Part shown: positions 43,535-51,446 of the stretch, piece after piece
Numbering within the stretch: the stretch's first letter is position 1
Layout of the letters: each line of letters begins with the position of its first letter
Source of the DNA: Salinicola endophyticus
GTDB lineage: Bacteria > Pseudomonadota > Gammaproteobacteria > Pseudomonadales > Halomonadaceae
Assembly (NCBI RefSeq): GCF_003206575.1
Contig: NZ_PZJO01000002.1
Location: 560,730-624,729, forward strand
Direction of reading: 5' to 3'
DNA: 64,000 nt
Position numbers and translations under genes: made by a program
The notes under the pieces: generated by a model
The model's input: the letters and a program-made list of their open reading frames with translations, nothing else
Database searches by the model: none
Told to the model about the DNA's origin: nothing

Positions 43535-44947
43535 TCAAACGTCCTGGTCTGGCACCGTCGTCTCGCGCACGCGCAGCGACGGTGTGACGGCGCCTTCGAT
43601 CCGGCGCCCGTCGGGCAATTCGATGGTGAAGGGAGTGTCGTCGATCCCCACGCTGAGATGCTCGTCGAGCAGCTGGGTGTCGACGAAGGTGTTGAGCAGC
43701 TGGGGCAGGCAGTCGAGCGCTTCGTCATCGAAGCGGTGCCAGCCCTCGCGCAGCGCCTCGGGCAACGACAGCGGCGCTTCGCGCAGACGCTGGCGCAGCG
43801 CCGGGCCCCGCGCCTTGAGATAGCGCGCCAGCAGCGGATCGGCACCGGGCCGGTCGCCGGCCTCGTCGAACACCAGCGCGGCACCGCTGCGCTCGGCGCG
43901 GCGGGTCTCCACCAGCGGCAGCAGCGTCTCCACCCGGGGTATCGCCACCCGCGTGCCCAGCGGCATCATGCGCGCCACCACCGCGTCCTGCAGGCGCTGT
44001 GGTGGCGGCGCCAGCAGCAGGCGCTGGGCCAGACCGGCGAAGTCGATCACCCCCATCGACTGGATACGCCCCTCGGCGATATCGGAGAGCAGTTCGGAGA
44101 GACGCCGTGACAGGTTCTCGATGGCGTTGAGCACGCGTCCGATCGCCCCCGAGAGCATGCGCAGGTCCCACTCCGTCTCCTGCTGCTCGGCCCAGTGGGC
44201 GAAGTGCTCGGCGACCCCGGGGGCAGAGAGCTGAGCACGGGCGCTGAGCAGAGTGTTCTGGATCGTGCTCAGGGCGTTGTGGTAGTGGCGCTCGTTCTCC
44301 TCCAGCGCCGCCAGCTTGCCCTCATGGGTGGGGTTCTCGCGTACCCGGCGCAGCTCCTGAGTCAGTGCGCGGATCGCCATCAGGATCTGCTGGGTGATAT
44401 CGGGCACCCGGGCGTAGTCGCCCCGCGACAGCGCCGCCATCACCTTGGCCGCGTCGTACTCGGAATAGAGCAGGTCCTCGACCTGGCTGGCCAGGGTCAC
44501 CGCCTGCCGTCCGCTCGGGGTGAGGCGCACCTGGCCGGTCTGGCCCTGCTTCTCGATCAGCGCGGTGCGCTTGGTGCTGCGCCCGCTGCGCTCGCCCGGC
44601 GCCAGCTCGTTATCGGCGGGGCCGGCCTGCCACTCGCGGTAGTGGATCTCGCTGGGGGTGGCGAGCAGATTGATCACGAAGCTCAGATCGTCCGCCGGCA
44701 GCGCCGGGTACTCGCCGCGCAGATGCGAAAGGCAGCGGCGCTGGGTGACGAAGGCACTGTTGGTGGCGAAATCCACCTCGAGCAGGTAGTCGAGCAGCAG
44801 ACAGCCCAGGTCGAGCCAGTAGCCGTCACGCAGGCCGCGCCGCTGCTCCTGATTGACCTGGACGAAGGGCGAACCCGGCTCATGGGCGCTGTCATGCAGA
44901 TCGAGCAGCCGCGTCGTCGCGACCAGCAGCTTGTTCCAGGCGGTCAT
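43535..44947 (-). CDS. kleisin-like MukF/MksF/JetA subunit (candidate)
   Basis: The 470-residue protein starts MTAWNKLLVATTRLLDLHDS. Its N-terminal half looks like tandem winged helices (including VRLTPSGRQAVTLASQVEDLL), followed by a helical middle (residues ~180-300, coiled-coil-like) and a C-terminal domain from about 310. The size and order kleisin, small subunit, SMC match MukFEB, MksFEB and JetABC operons. It would bridge the ATPase heads. The ATG at 44947 follows GGAG at good spacing. A candidate promoter lies 60-90 bases upstream. First gene of the operon. Function assigned by context and size rather than a diagnostic motif. Confidence 0.7.
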   Translation of the reverse strand: MTAWNKLLVATTRLLDLHDSAHEPGSPFVQVNQEQRRGLRDGYWLDLGCLLLDYLLEVDFATNSAFVTQRRCLSHLRGEYPALPADDLSFVINLLATPSEIHYREWQAGPADNELAPGERSGRSTKRTALIEKQGQTGQVRLTPSGRQAVTLASQVEDLLYSEYDAAKVMAALSRGDYARVPDITQQILMAIRALTQELRRVRENPTHEGKLAALEENERHYHNALSTIQNTLLSARAQLSAPGVAEHFAHWAEQQETEWDLRMLSGAIGRVLNAIENLSRRLSELLSDIAEGRIQSMGVIDFAGLAQRLLLAPPPQRLQDAVVARMMPLGTRVAIPRVETLLPLVETRRAERSGAALVFDEAGDRPGADPLLARYLKARGPALRQRLREAPLSLPEALREGWHRFDDEALDCLPQLLNTFVDTQLLDEHLSVGIDDTPFTIELPDGRRIEGAVTPSLRVRETTVPDQDV

Positions 44948-45013
44948 GTCGACTCCAGACAGGAAAAACCGCACCCGCCCATGGCGCTGCCGCGGGTGCT
45001 CGTGAAGCGCCGC

Positions 45014-45042
45014 ATTATGCCAAGGTTACGGTTTCAGGTCAT
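45014..45042 (-). promoter_or_regulatory. candidate sigma70 promoter of the condensin-like operon
   Basis: On the minus strand, ATGACC (45037-45042) and CATAAT (45014-45019) are separated by 17 bases. Transcription would begin near 45007, leaving a leader of about 60 bases before the kleisin-like ATG. The match is moderate. Confidence 0.5.
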
Positions 45043-45191
45043 GACGATCCGGGTAACAGCGAGACACCTGCGGCAAGTCGACGGCACGCTCGGCGCGGGA
45101 TCTGACGTCGTGCGCCGCGCAACCTCGGCCCCCAGCGCTACGCCCGACGCCCTGATCGCCCTAGTGCTGGCCGGCCTGAATCTTGACGGGA

Positions 45192-46892
45192 CTACGTCTC
45201 GGCCGACGCACGCCGCAATTTGTTCACCGCCGCCTCGATGGAGCGTTCGTAGCTGACCAGCGGTGGGCGCACGCCATTGGCGAACAGCATCCGCCGCATG
45301 TCACTGTGGGTGCCGGTCAGCGCAATGCGGATACCGGCACGCCGCGAGGCGCTCAGCATGCCCTCCAGGGCGCGGGCGGCACTGACATCGATGAAGGGCA
45401 CCTCGGTGAAGTCGAGAATCAGCCCGCGGTGGCGATCGGACACCCGCGCCAGGATCGACTCGATCGAGGTGGCGGCCCCGAAGAACCAGGCGCCGGAGAG
45501 CCGATAGACCACCAGCTCGGGATCGGCGGGTGAAAGCCCTGTGTCACGGTAGTCGAAGCTCGTATCCGCCACATCCTCCGGCACCCAGGGCATCTGCGCC
45601 GCCCCCACGGTGCGCGACATGCGCTGGATGAACAGCAGCGCGCCCAGCAGCGTGCCGGCCAGAATCCCCTCGGTCAGATCGCGGAAGACCGTCAGTAACA
45701 GCGTGATCAACAGTACCGCGGCATCGCCCCGCGACGCCCGCAGCAGACTGACGAAAGCGTGCTTCTCGATCATGTTCCAGGCCACCACCGCCAGCACCCC
45801 GGCCAGGCTCGCCAGCGGGATATAGTCCAGCAGCGGGGCCGCCAACAGAATGAACAGCAATAACAACAGCGCATGCAGCATGCCGGCGATCGGGCTCGCG
45901 GCGCCGGCCCGCACGTTGGTGGCCGTGCGCGCAATGGTGCCGGTGACACAGATACCGCCGAACAGTGCCGAGGCGACGTTGGCCACCCCCTGAGCCACCA
46001 GCTCGCAGTTGGCGCGGTGGCGGCGCCCGCTCATGCCGTCCGCCACCACCGCCGACAGCAGCGATTCGATCGCCCCCAGCAGCGTGAAGGCCACGGCGCT
46101 GGGCAGGACCTCGATGACCTTGTTCCAGGAGAGCGCCGGCAGCGATGGCATCGGCAGGGTTTCCGGAATGCCGCCGAAAGCGGAGCCGATGGTCGCCACC
46201 GGCAGATCCAGCAGCGCCGTCGCCCCCGCGGTCACCGCTATCGCCACCAGCATGCCCGGCCAGCGCGGTCGTAAGCGCTTGACCAGTACGATGGTGGCGA
46301 TGGTCGCCAGGGCCAGCGCCATGGTGACAGGGCTGGCCGTGGGCAGCGCCTGCCAGATCGCCGGCAACTTCTCCAGCAGCGGGCCGGGCTCCTGCCCGGC
46401 GAAGGTCAGCCCCAGCAGCGGCTTGAGCTGGCTGGCGAAGATGATCAGCGCGATCCCGGCGGTAAAACCGACCGTCACCGGATAGGGGATCAGGCGGATC
46501 AGGCTGCCCAGCCGCAGCCAGCCGATCAGTGTCAGCATTACCCCCGAGAGCAGAGTGGCGAGTAGCAGCCCTGCCATGCCGTGAGCCTGCACGGTCGCCG
46601 CCACCAAGACGATGAAGGCGCCCGCCGGACCGCCGATCTGGAAGCGGCTGCCGCCCAGCAGCGATACCAGAAAGCCACCGATGATGGAGGTATAAAGTCC
46701 CTGGGCGGGAGAGGCGCCGGAGGCCATCGCAATGGCCATCGACAGCGGCAGCGCGACGACGGCCACGGTCAGCCCGGCGATCAGATCGGCGCGCAGTTTG
46801 GCGAGCCCATACCCTTCGCGCAGGACGGTCACCAGCTTGGGGGTGAAGAGCGCCGCGAAACCCGGCGCATTGGCGGTGCGGACATGCTTCAT
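45192..46892 (-). CDS. SulP-family anion (sulfate) transporter with STAS domain
   Basis: The 566-residue protein has the SulP transmembrane domain (DLIAGLTVAVVALPLSMAIAMASG near the start, GLYTSIIGGFLVSLLGGS, GGPAGAFIVLVAA, about 10-14 helices) and a C-terminal STAS domain (about 440-566) with LILDFTEVPFIDVSAARALEGML. SulP proteins carry sulfate, bicarbonate or dicarboxylates, commonly with Na+ or H+. The substrate is not shown. It lies 48 bases downstream of a small HTH gene read in the same direction, so the two probably form one operon. Confidence 0.93.
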   Translation of the reverse strand: MKHVRTANAPGFAALFTPKLVTVLREGYGLAKLRADLIAGLTVAVVALPLSMAIAMASGASPAQGLYTSIIGGFLVSLLGGSRFQIGGPAGAFIVLVAATVQAHGMAGLLLATLLSGVMLTLIGWLRLGSLIRLIPYPVTVGFTAGIALIIFASQLKPLLGLTFAGQEPGPLLEKLPAIWQALPTASPVTMALALATIATIVLVKRLRPRWPGMLVAIAVTAGATALLDLPVATIGSAFGGIPETLPMPSLPALSWNKVIEVLPSAVAFTLLGAIESLLSAVVADGMSGRRHRANCELVAQGVANVASALFGGICVTGTIARTATNVRAGAASPIAGMLHALLLLLFILLAAPLLDYIPLASLAGVLAVVAWNMIEKHAFVSLLRASRGDAAVLLITLLLTVFRDLTEGILAGTLLGALLFIQRMSRTVGAAQMPWVPEDVADTSFDYRDTGLSPADPELVVYRLSGAWFFGAATSIESILARVSDRHRGLILDFTEVPFIDVSAARALEGMLSASRRAGIRIALTGTHSDMRRMLFANGVRPPLVSYERSIEAAVNKLRRASAET

Positions 46893-46940
46893 GACGAGCG
46901 AGGCCTTTCGAGTCGAGTGTGGGCGGTGATATCGGCGGCG

Positions 46941-47201
46941 TTACGACTTGCCGGGCGCCGTCTTGAGACGCACTCCGCGCCCGGTGGCCTGGCTGATCGC
47001 CTCATCGCCGATCAGCTCGACACCGGCGCGCTCCAGCGCCTCCACGACCTTGGTCAGGCTGTCGATGACGCCGCGCACGGTGCCAGGGCTGGCTTCCATA
47101 CGCTGAATGGTGGGTACCGAGACGCCCGCCAGCGCCGCCAGGGCGCGCTGATCGATGCCCAGCAGGGCGCGGGCGGCACGCATTTGAGGACCAGTGATCA
47201 T
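46941..47201 (-). CDS. small XRE-type HTH regulator of the SulP operon
   Basis: An 86-residue protein with a five-helix HTH_3 fold: ITGPQMRAARALLGIDQRALAALAGVSVPTIQRMEAS. A C-terminal extension contains GVELIGDEAISQATGRGVRL, seen in small solo XRE regulators that control a neighbouring transporter. The ATG at 47201 follows GGAG at good spacing; an in-frame upstream start would add 11 residues. Two palindromes lie 74-111 bases upstream of the start. It is probably an autorepressor that also controls the downstream SulP gene (inference). Confidence 0.85.
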   Translation of the reverse strand: MITGPQMRAARALLGIDQRALAALAGVSVPTIQRMEASPGTVRGVIDSLTKVVEALERAGVELIGDEAISQATGRGVRLKTAPGKS

Positions 47202-47274
47202 TTCACGCTCCACCAGGTGAGACTTGGCACCCACTCAGTCTAAAGCATCGATAGTCGTTTCTAAACATCTCAAG

Positions 47275-47312
47275 TGATATCTCAGATATCAAAATAGATA
47301 TTTTCAAATATC
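47275..47312 (-). promoter_or_regulatory. paired palindromic operators upstream of the XRE-SulP operon
   Basis: TGATATCT-C-AGATATCA (47275-47291) and GATATTT-TC-AAATATC (47297-47312) are both perfect palindromes sharing GATAT half-sites, with centres about two helical turns apart. The stretch is the most AT-rich in the region. They are the probable binding sites of the HTH protein encoded at 46941-47201. Confidence 0.7.
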
Positions 47313-47424
47313 ACCCAAGGGGCAAGAAGCGCCCGCGCAGGCAGCCGCCGAGCGCGTCTCGCGCGGCGTTCCCTACGCTACCTGCTAAGTTAGAAGGCGT
47401 ACGCTCATTCTCGGGAGTCGCATC

Positions 47425-48411
47425 ATGCAACTACGTCGCCTCGGCCAGACCGGGCTCAAGGTCTCTCCGCTGTGTCTCGGCACCATGACCTACGGCACGC
47501 CGCGCTGGCGCGACTGGGTGCTCGACGAGGCGCAGAGCCGCCCCTTCATCCAGCAGGCACTGGAGGCCGGGATCAACTTCTTCGATACCGCCGACATGTA
47601 CTCCGACGGCGAGTCCGAGCGCGTGGTGGGACAGGCGCTCAACGACTTCGCCCGGCGCGAGGAGGTCGTGGTGGCGACCAAGGTCTACAACCCCACCGGC
47701 AACCGCTCGCCCAACGAGCGCGGGCTCTCGCGCAAGCATATCCACCACGCCATCGATGCCTCGCTCGGCCGGCTGGGAATGGAGTATGTCGATCTCTATC
47801 AGACCCATCGCTGGGACTACGACACCCCTATCGAAGAGACCATGGAAGCGCTGCATGAGGTGGTCAAGGCGGGCAAGGCTCGCTATATCGGCGCCTCCAG
47901 CATGCACGCCTGGCAGTTCGCCAAGGCCCAGCACGTCGCCGAGCGCAATGGCTGGACACGCTTCGTCACCATGCAGCCGATGGTCAACCTGATCTATCGC
48001 GAGGAGGAGCGCGAGATGCTGCCGCTGTGCCGCGACCAGGGGGTCGGCGTGATCCCGTGGAGCCCGCTGGCACGTGGCATTCTCGCCGGCAGCAAGGCAG
48101 TGGACAGCGAGGGCACCACCACCCGCGCGCGCAGCGACGAGCAGATGCGCGCCTGGAACCTGGGCCAGGATCGAGACGCCCCGGTGATCGAGGCGCTGGG
48201 CCAGGTGGCCAAGGCCCGCGGCGTGTCGCCGGCGCAGATCGCCCTGGCGTGGCTGTTGCACAAGCCCGGTATCACCGCCCCGATCGTCGGCGCCAGCAAG
48301 GCACATCATCTCGACCAGGCGCTGGGCGCGCTCGATATCACCCTGAGCGAAGACGAGATCGCCACGCTGGAAGCTCCCTACGTGCCCCACGAGGTGGTCG
48401 GCTTCAACTGA
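47425..48411 (+). CDS. aldo/keto reductase (voltage-gated K channel beta / YajO-like branch)
   Basis: The 328-residue TIM-barrel oxidoreductase has the catalytic tetrad in FFDTADMYSDGESE (Asp, Tyr), VVVATKVYN (Lys) and YVDLYQTHRWD (His). The cofactor-site segments are GVIPWSPLARG and APIVGASKAHHLDQAL. It reduces aldehydes or ketones with NADPH; the substrate is unknown. The ATG at 47425 follows GGGAG at good spacing. Single gene. Confidence 0.92.
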   Translation: MQLRRLGQTGLKVSPLCLGTMTYGTPRWRDWVLDEAQSRPFIQQALEAGINFFDTADMYSDGESERVVGQALNDFARREEVVVATKVYNPTGNRSPNERGLSRKHIHHAIDASLGRLGMEYVDLYQTHRWDYDTPIEETMEALHEVVKAGKARYIGASSMHAWQFAKAQHVAERNGWTRFVTMQPMVNLIYREEEREMLPLCRDQGVGVIPWSPLARGILAGSKAVDSEGTTTRARSDEQMRAWNLGQDRDAPVIEALGQVAKARGVSPAQIALAWLLHKPGITAPIVGASKAHHLDQALGALDITLSEDEIATLEAPYVPHEVVGFN

Positions 48412-48651
48412 GCCGGAGTGCTGGCGGCGCCCGATGCGGGCCGCACCGGCGAGCGCTCCAGGCAGCGCCAGCGAGTGGCGCGGGCGCAGGCGCGGTGGCA
48501 TCATGAAGCCTGGCGGCCCGCGGGGCCGCCGAACCAGACCAGAGTTTGTGAGACACGCCAGGCCGGGCGACAGCGCGATGCGCAGAGACGTTAGCGTGTC
48601 GCGCCCGGCCTACCACCATGGCCGCCAGAATCGACGAGGTAGTGCACGCCA

Positions 48652-49842
48652 ATGTTTGAGAAGATCGAGCGCGTTCCCGGGGATGCCATTCTCGGGCTGA
48701 TCGAAGCCTACAACCAGGATAGCAATCCGCAGAAGGTCGATCTCGGCGTCGGCGTCTACCGCGATGCCCACGGCCACACGCCGATCATGCGCGCCGTGAA
48801 GCAGGCCGAGGCGTATCTGCTGGAGCACGAGCAGACCAAGAGCTACATCGGCTCCCACGGCGATCCGCGCTACGGCAAGGTGCTGCTGCCGCTGGTGCTG
48901 GGCGCCGACTCTGCGGTCCTGGCGGCCGACCGTGCCAGCGCCACCCAGTCACCGGGCGGCACCGGCGCGCTGCGGCTGGCGGCGGACTTCATCAAGTCGA
49001 ACCTGCCGGGCAAGCGCATCTGGCTCTCCGACCCGACCTGGCCCAACCATCTGGGCATCTTCGACGCCGCCGGCATCGAGATGCGCAAGTACCCCTACGT
49101 CAGCGCCGACAACCGCCTCGACTTCGACGCCATGCTGGCGACGCTCAAGGAAGTACCGCAGGGTGACGTGGTGCTGCTGCACGCCTGCTGTCACAACCCG
49201 TCGGGCTTCGATCTCGACCGCGAGCAGTGGCAACAGGTGCTGGAAGTGGTCAAGTCGCGCGGCCTGCTGCCGCTGGTGGACTTCGCCTACCAGGGCTTCG
49301 GCGAGGGACTGGAAGCGGACGCCTACGGGGTGCGGCTGATGGCCGAGAACCTCGACGAGGTGCTGATCACCAGCTCCTGCTCGAAGAACTTCGGCCTCTA
49401 CCGCGAGCGTACCGGCTGTCTGATCGTGATCGCCAAGAATGCCGAACAGATGCAGAACGTGCGCTCGCAGATGGCGATCGTGGCGCGCGAGAACTACTCC
49501 AACCCGCCCTCCCACGGCGCTGCCATCGTCACCGAGATCCTCGAGTCGGCGGAGCTGGCACGGGTGTGGCGCGAGGAGCTGACCGAGATGTGCGACCGCA
49601 TCAACGGTCTGCGCAGCGACCTGGTCAGTGCGCTTGCGCCCTACGGCCTCGATAAGCGCTTCGCCCACGTCGCCGCCCAGCGCGGCATGTTCTCCTACAC
49701 CGGGTTGAGCGCCGAGCAGGTCAAGCGCCTGCGCGACGAGTTCAGCATCTACATGGTCGGCTCCGGCCGCGCCAACGTGGCCGGCTTCACCAGCGAGAAC
49801 CTGCCCTACGTGGCCAAGGCGATCGCTGCCGTGGTCGACTGA
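48652..49842 (+). CDS. aspartate/aromatic amino acid aminotransferase
   Basis: A 396-residue class I aminotransferase of the AspC/TyrB subgroup. PLP-binding lysine K245 is in ITSSCSKNFGLYRERTG, D210 in LPLVDFAYQGFGEGL contacts the cofactor, and HACCHNPSGFDLD and the YVSADNRLDF segment match AspC/TyrB. It exchanges amino groups between aspartate or aromatic amino acids and 2-oxoglutarate. AspC and TyrB cannot be told apart here. The start ATG at 48652 lacks a strong ribosome-binding site. A GC-rich region with inverted repeats precedes it and a strong terminator follows. Confidence 0.94.
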   Translation: MFEKIERVPGDAILGLIEAYNQDSNPQKVDLGVGVYRDAHGHTPIMRAVKQAEAYLLEHEQTKSYIGSHGDPRYGKVLLPLVLGADSAVLAADRASATQSPGGTGALRLAADFIKSNLPGKRIWLSDPTWPNHLGIFDAAGIEMRKYPYVSADNRLDFDAMLATLKEVPQGDVVLLHACCHNPSGFDLDREQWQQVLEVVKSRGLLPLVDFAYQGFGEGLEADAYGVRLMAENLDEVLITSSCSKNFGLYRERTGCLIVIAKNAEQMQNVRSQMAIVARENYSNPPSHGAAIVTEILESAELARVWREELTEMCDRINGLRSDLVSALAPYGLDKRFAHVAAQRGMFSYTGLSAEQVKRLRDEFSIYMVGSGRANVAGFTSENLPYVAKAIAAVVD

Positions 49843-49882
49843 CGGGGCTGAGATAGCAGCGCTACCGACAGCGCATTGACGC

Positions 49883-49911
49883 AAAACGCCCGGCCACTGG
49901 CCGGGCGTTTT
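49883..49911. terminator. bidirectional intrinsic terminator
   Basis: A 9-bp stem (CGCCCGGCC paired with GGCCGGGCG, loop ACT) is flanked by AAAA and TTTT. It serves the aminotransferase gene and the convergent EF-hand gene. Confidence 0.95.
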
Positions 49912-49941
49912 ACGTAGACGATACGGCAACCGTTTGGCGAG

Positions 49942-50391
49942 TTACTCCGAGGGCGCGAGGGTATCCGAGCCCATCGCCTCGCGAAAGCGCTGGTGGGTGA
50001 TGCCGCCGGACTCGGGGTCGGCGAGCCGCTCGAACAGCGCCTGCTGCTTGGCACTGACCGCTTCGTCACGGTCGATGACCCCATCGCCGTTGACGTCGAG
50101 CTGGTCGAAGCTCAGCGCGTTGGGGCGCTGATCCACCGGCGTCTGGGCACCACCGTCGGTGAAGGCGGCGTTGTCGCGCCCCACCCCGCCGGACTTCTCG
50201 ATCGACTCACGGTCGACCTGGGAGGCGTTGGCCGGCGGCTGCGGCTGGCCGCTATCGGCCTTGACCGTCAGGCTCGAGTCGTCGCCGTCCGCGGCGCCAT
50301 CGGCCGTCTGTGCCAGGGCGGGCAGCGCACTGCCCGCAGCCAGCAAACCGATACCCAGACGCAGAGCCCAGGGACGTGTCCAAGAACGCAT
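49942..50391 (-). CDS. periplasmic EF-hand protein
   Basis: The 149-residue product has a signal peptide (MRSWTRPWALRLGIGLLAAGSALPALAQ), a Ser/Asp-rich linker and a canonical EF-hand loop DVNGDGVIDRDE (D1, N3, D5, E12 ligands) near residue 100. A second degenerate helix-loop (LADPESGGITHQRFREAM) follows. It probably binds calcium in the periplasm. The function beyond that is unknown. The ATG at 50391 follows AGAGGA at good spacing. Confidence 0.82.
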   Translation of the reverse strand: MRSWTRPWALRLGIGLLAAGSALPALAQTADGAADGDDSSLTVKADSGQPQPPANASQVDRESIEKSGGVGRDNAAFTDGGAQTPVDQRPNALSFDQLDVNGDGVIDRDEAVSAKQQALFERLADPESGGITHQRFREAMGSDTLAPSE

Positions 50392-50436
50392 GGCAGATCC
50401 TCTCAAGACGATGTGCTCTTGAGACCGCTGCCGAGC

Positions 50437-50492
50437 AAAAAAATTCGCGCAGCGACACTCCCTCGGGCCCAGCGGCCCGAGGGAGTGTCGCT
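50437..50492 (-). terminator. strong intrinsic terminator after the aldo/keto reductase gene
   Basis: A perfect 19-bp stem (50451-50469 with 50474-50492, loop CAGC) is followed on the minus strand by a short GC stretch and a T7 run (50437-50443). Confidence 0.85.
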
Positions 50493-50505
50493 GTCCAAGG
50501 TGAAC

Positions 50506-51318
50506 TTACTCGTCCCAGATCGGGGCAAAATCAGGATCGGCGATACGCTCGCCGCGGTCGAGCCCATCGATCTCGGCGATCTCGGCGTCGCTCAAGCGAA
50601 TCTCCAGCGCTTCGAGATTGGCCTTCTGGTGTTCCGGCTTGGTCGACGACGGAATGACGATGATATCGCGGGCGGCGACCCAGGCCAGCGCGATCTGCGC
50701 CGGGGTCACCGCGTGATGCTCGGCGATGCGCTTGAGCACGGCATCCTCCATCACCCGCCCCACCGCCAGCGGCATGTAGGCGGTCACCTCGAGCCCCTTG
50801 GCTTGGCAGTGCTCGACCAGCGCACGGTTGGCCAGGAACGGATGGACCTCGATCTGGTTGGTCACCAGATGCTCGCCGCCGGGCAGCGCCAGCGCCTGGT
50901 CGATCTGCGCGATGGTGAAGTTGGAGACGCCGATATGCCGGGTCAGGCCGCGCTGGCGGCAGGCGTCGAGCGCACCCAGATAGTCAGCCATGGGCACCTC
51001 GTCGTTGGGCGAGGGCCAGTGGATCAGGGCGAGATCGACCTGCTCGAGGCCAAACGCGTCGAGGCTCTGCTCCAGGCTGGCGGTGAGCGCCGCCGGCTCG
51101 AGCTGATCCCACCAGATCTTGGTGGTGATGAAAAGCTCGTCGCGGGCGATACCGCTCTGGCGCACCGCCTTGCCCACCGCGGCCTCGTTGCCGTACATCT
51201 GGGCGCTATCGAGGTGGCGGTAGCCGAGGTCGAGCGCCGAGGTCACCGAGTCGATGACCGCCTGCTCCTTGAGACGATAGGTACCCAGGCCCGGCTGCGG
51301 CAGAAGATGACGTGACAT
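50506..51318 (-). CDS. aldo/keto reductase (DkgB/2,5-diketo-D-gluconate reductase-like)
   Basis: A 270-residue AKR of the short AKR5 type. The catalytic set lies in GYRHLDSAQMYGNEAAVG (Asp, Tyr), DELFITTKIWW (Lys) and VDLALIHWPSPN (His), and RHIGVSNFTIAQID and VIPSSTKPEHQKANLEAL bind NADPH. DkgB-like enzymes reduce methylglyoxal and keto-gluconates. The ATG at 51318 follows GAGGAGC at good spacing. It is unrelated in detail to the AKR at 47425, so this is not a local duplication. Confidence 0.93.
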   Translation of the reverse strand: MSRHLLPQPGLGTYRLKEQAVIDSVTSALDLGYRHLDSAQMYGNEAAVGKAVRQSGIARDELFITTKIWWDQLEPAALTASLEQSLDAFGLEQVDLALIHWPSPNDEVPMADYLGALDACRQRGLTRHIGVSNFTIAQIDQALALPGGEHLVTNQIEVHPFLANRALVEHCQAKGLEVTAYMPLAVGRVMEDAVLKRIAEHHAVTPAQIALAWVAARDIIVIPSSTKPEHQKANLEALEIRLSDAEIAEIDGLDRGERIADPDFAPIWDE

Positions 51319-51446
51319 GAAGCGGCTCCTCGATCGTGCGGAGAGGTGAAAAAAACCGTACCGATAGGCAGCGCCCGCCTCCCCGCGCTCGGGCGCCGCC
51401 CCTGTCCATGCTAGACTCAAGTTCGATTTTCTGCCCGGATCGAGGC

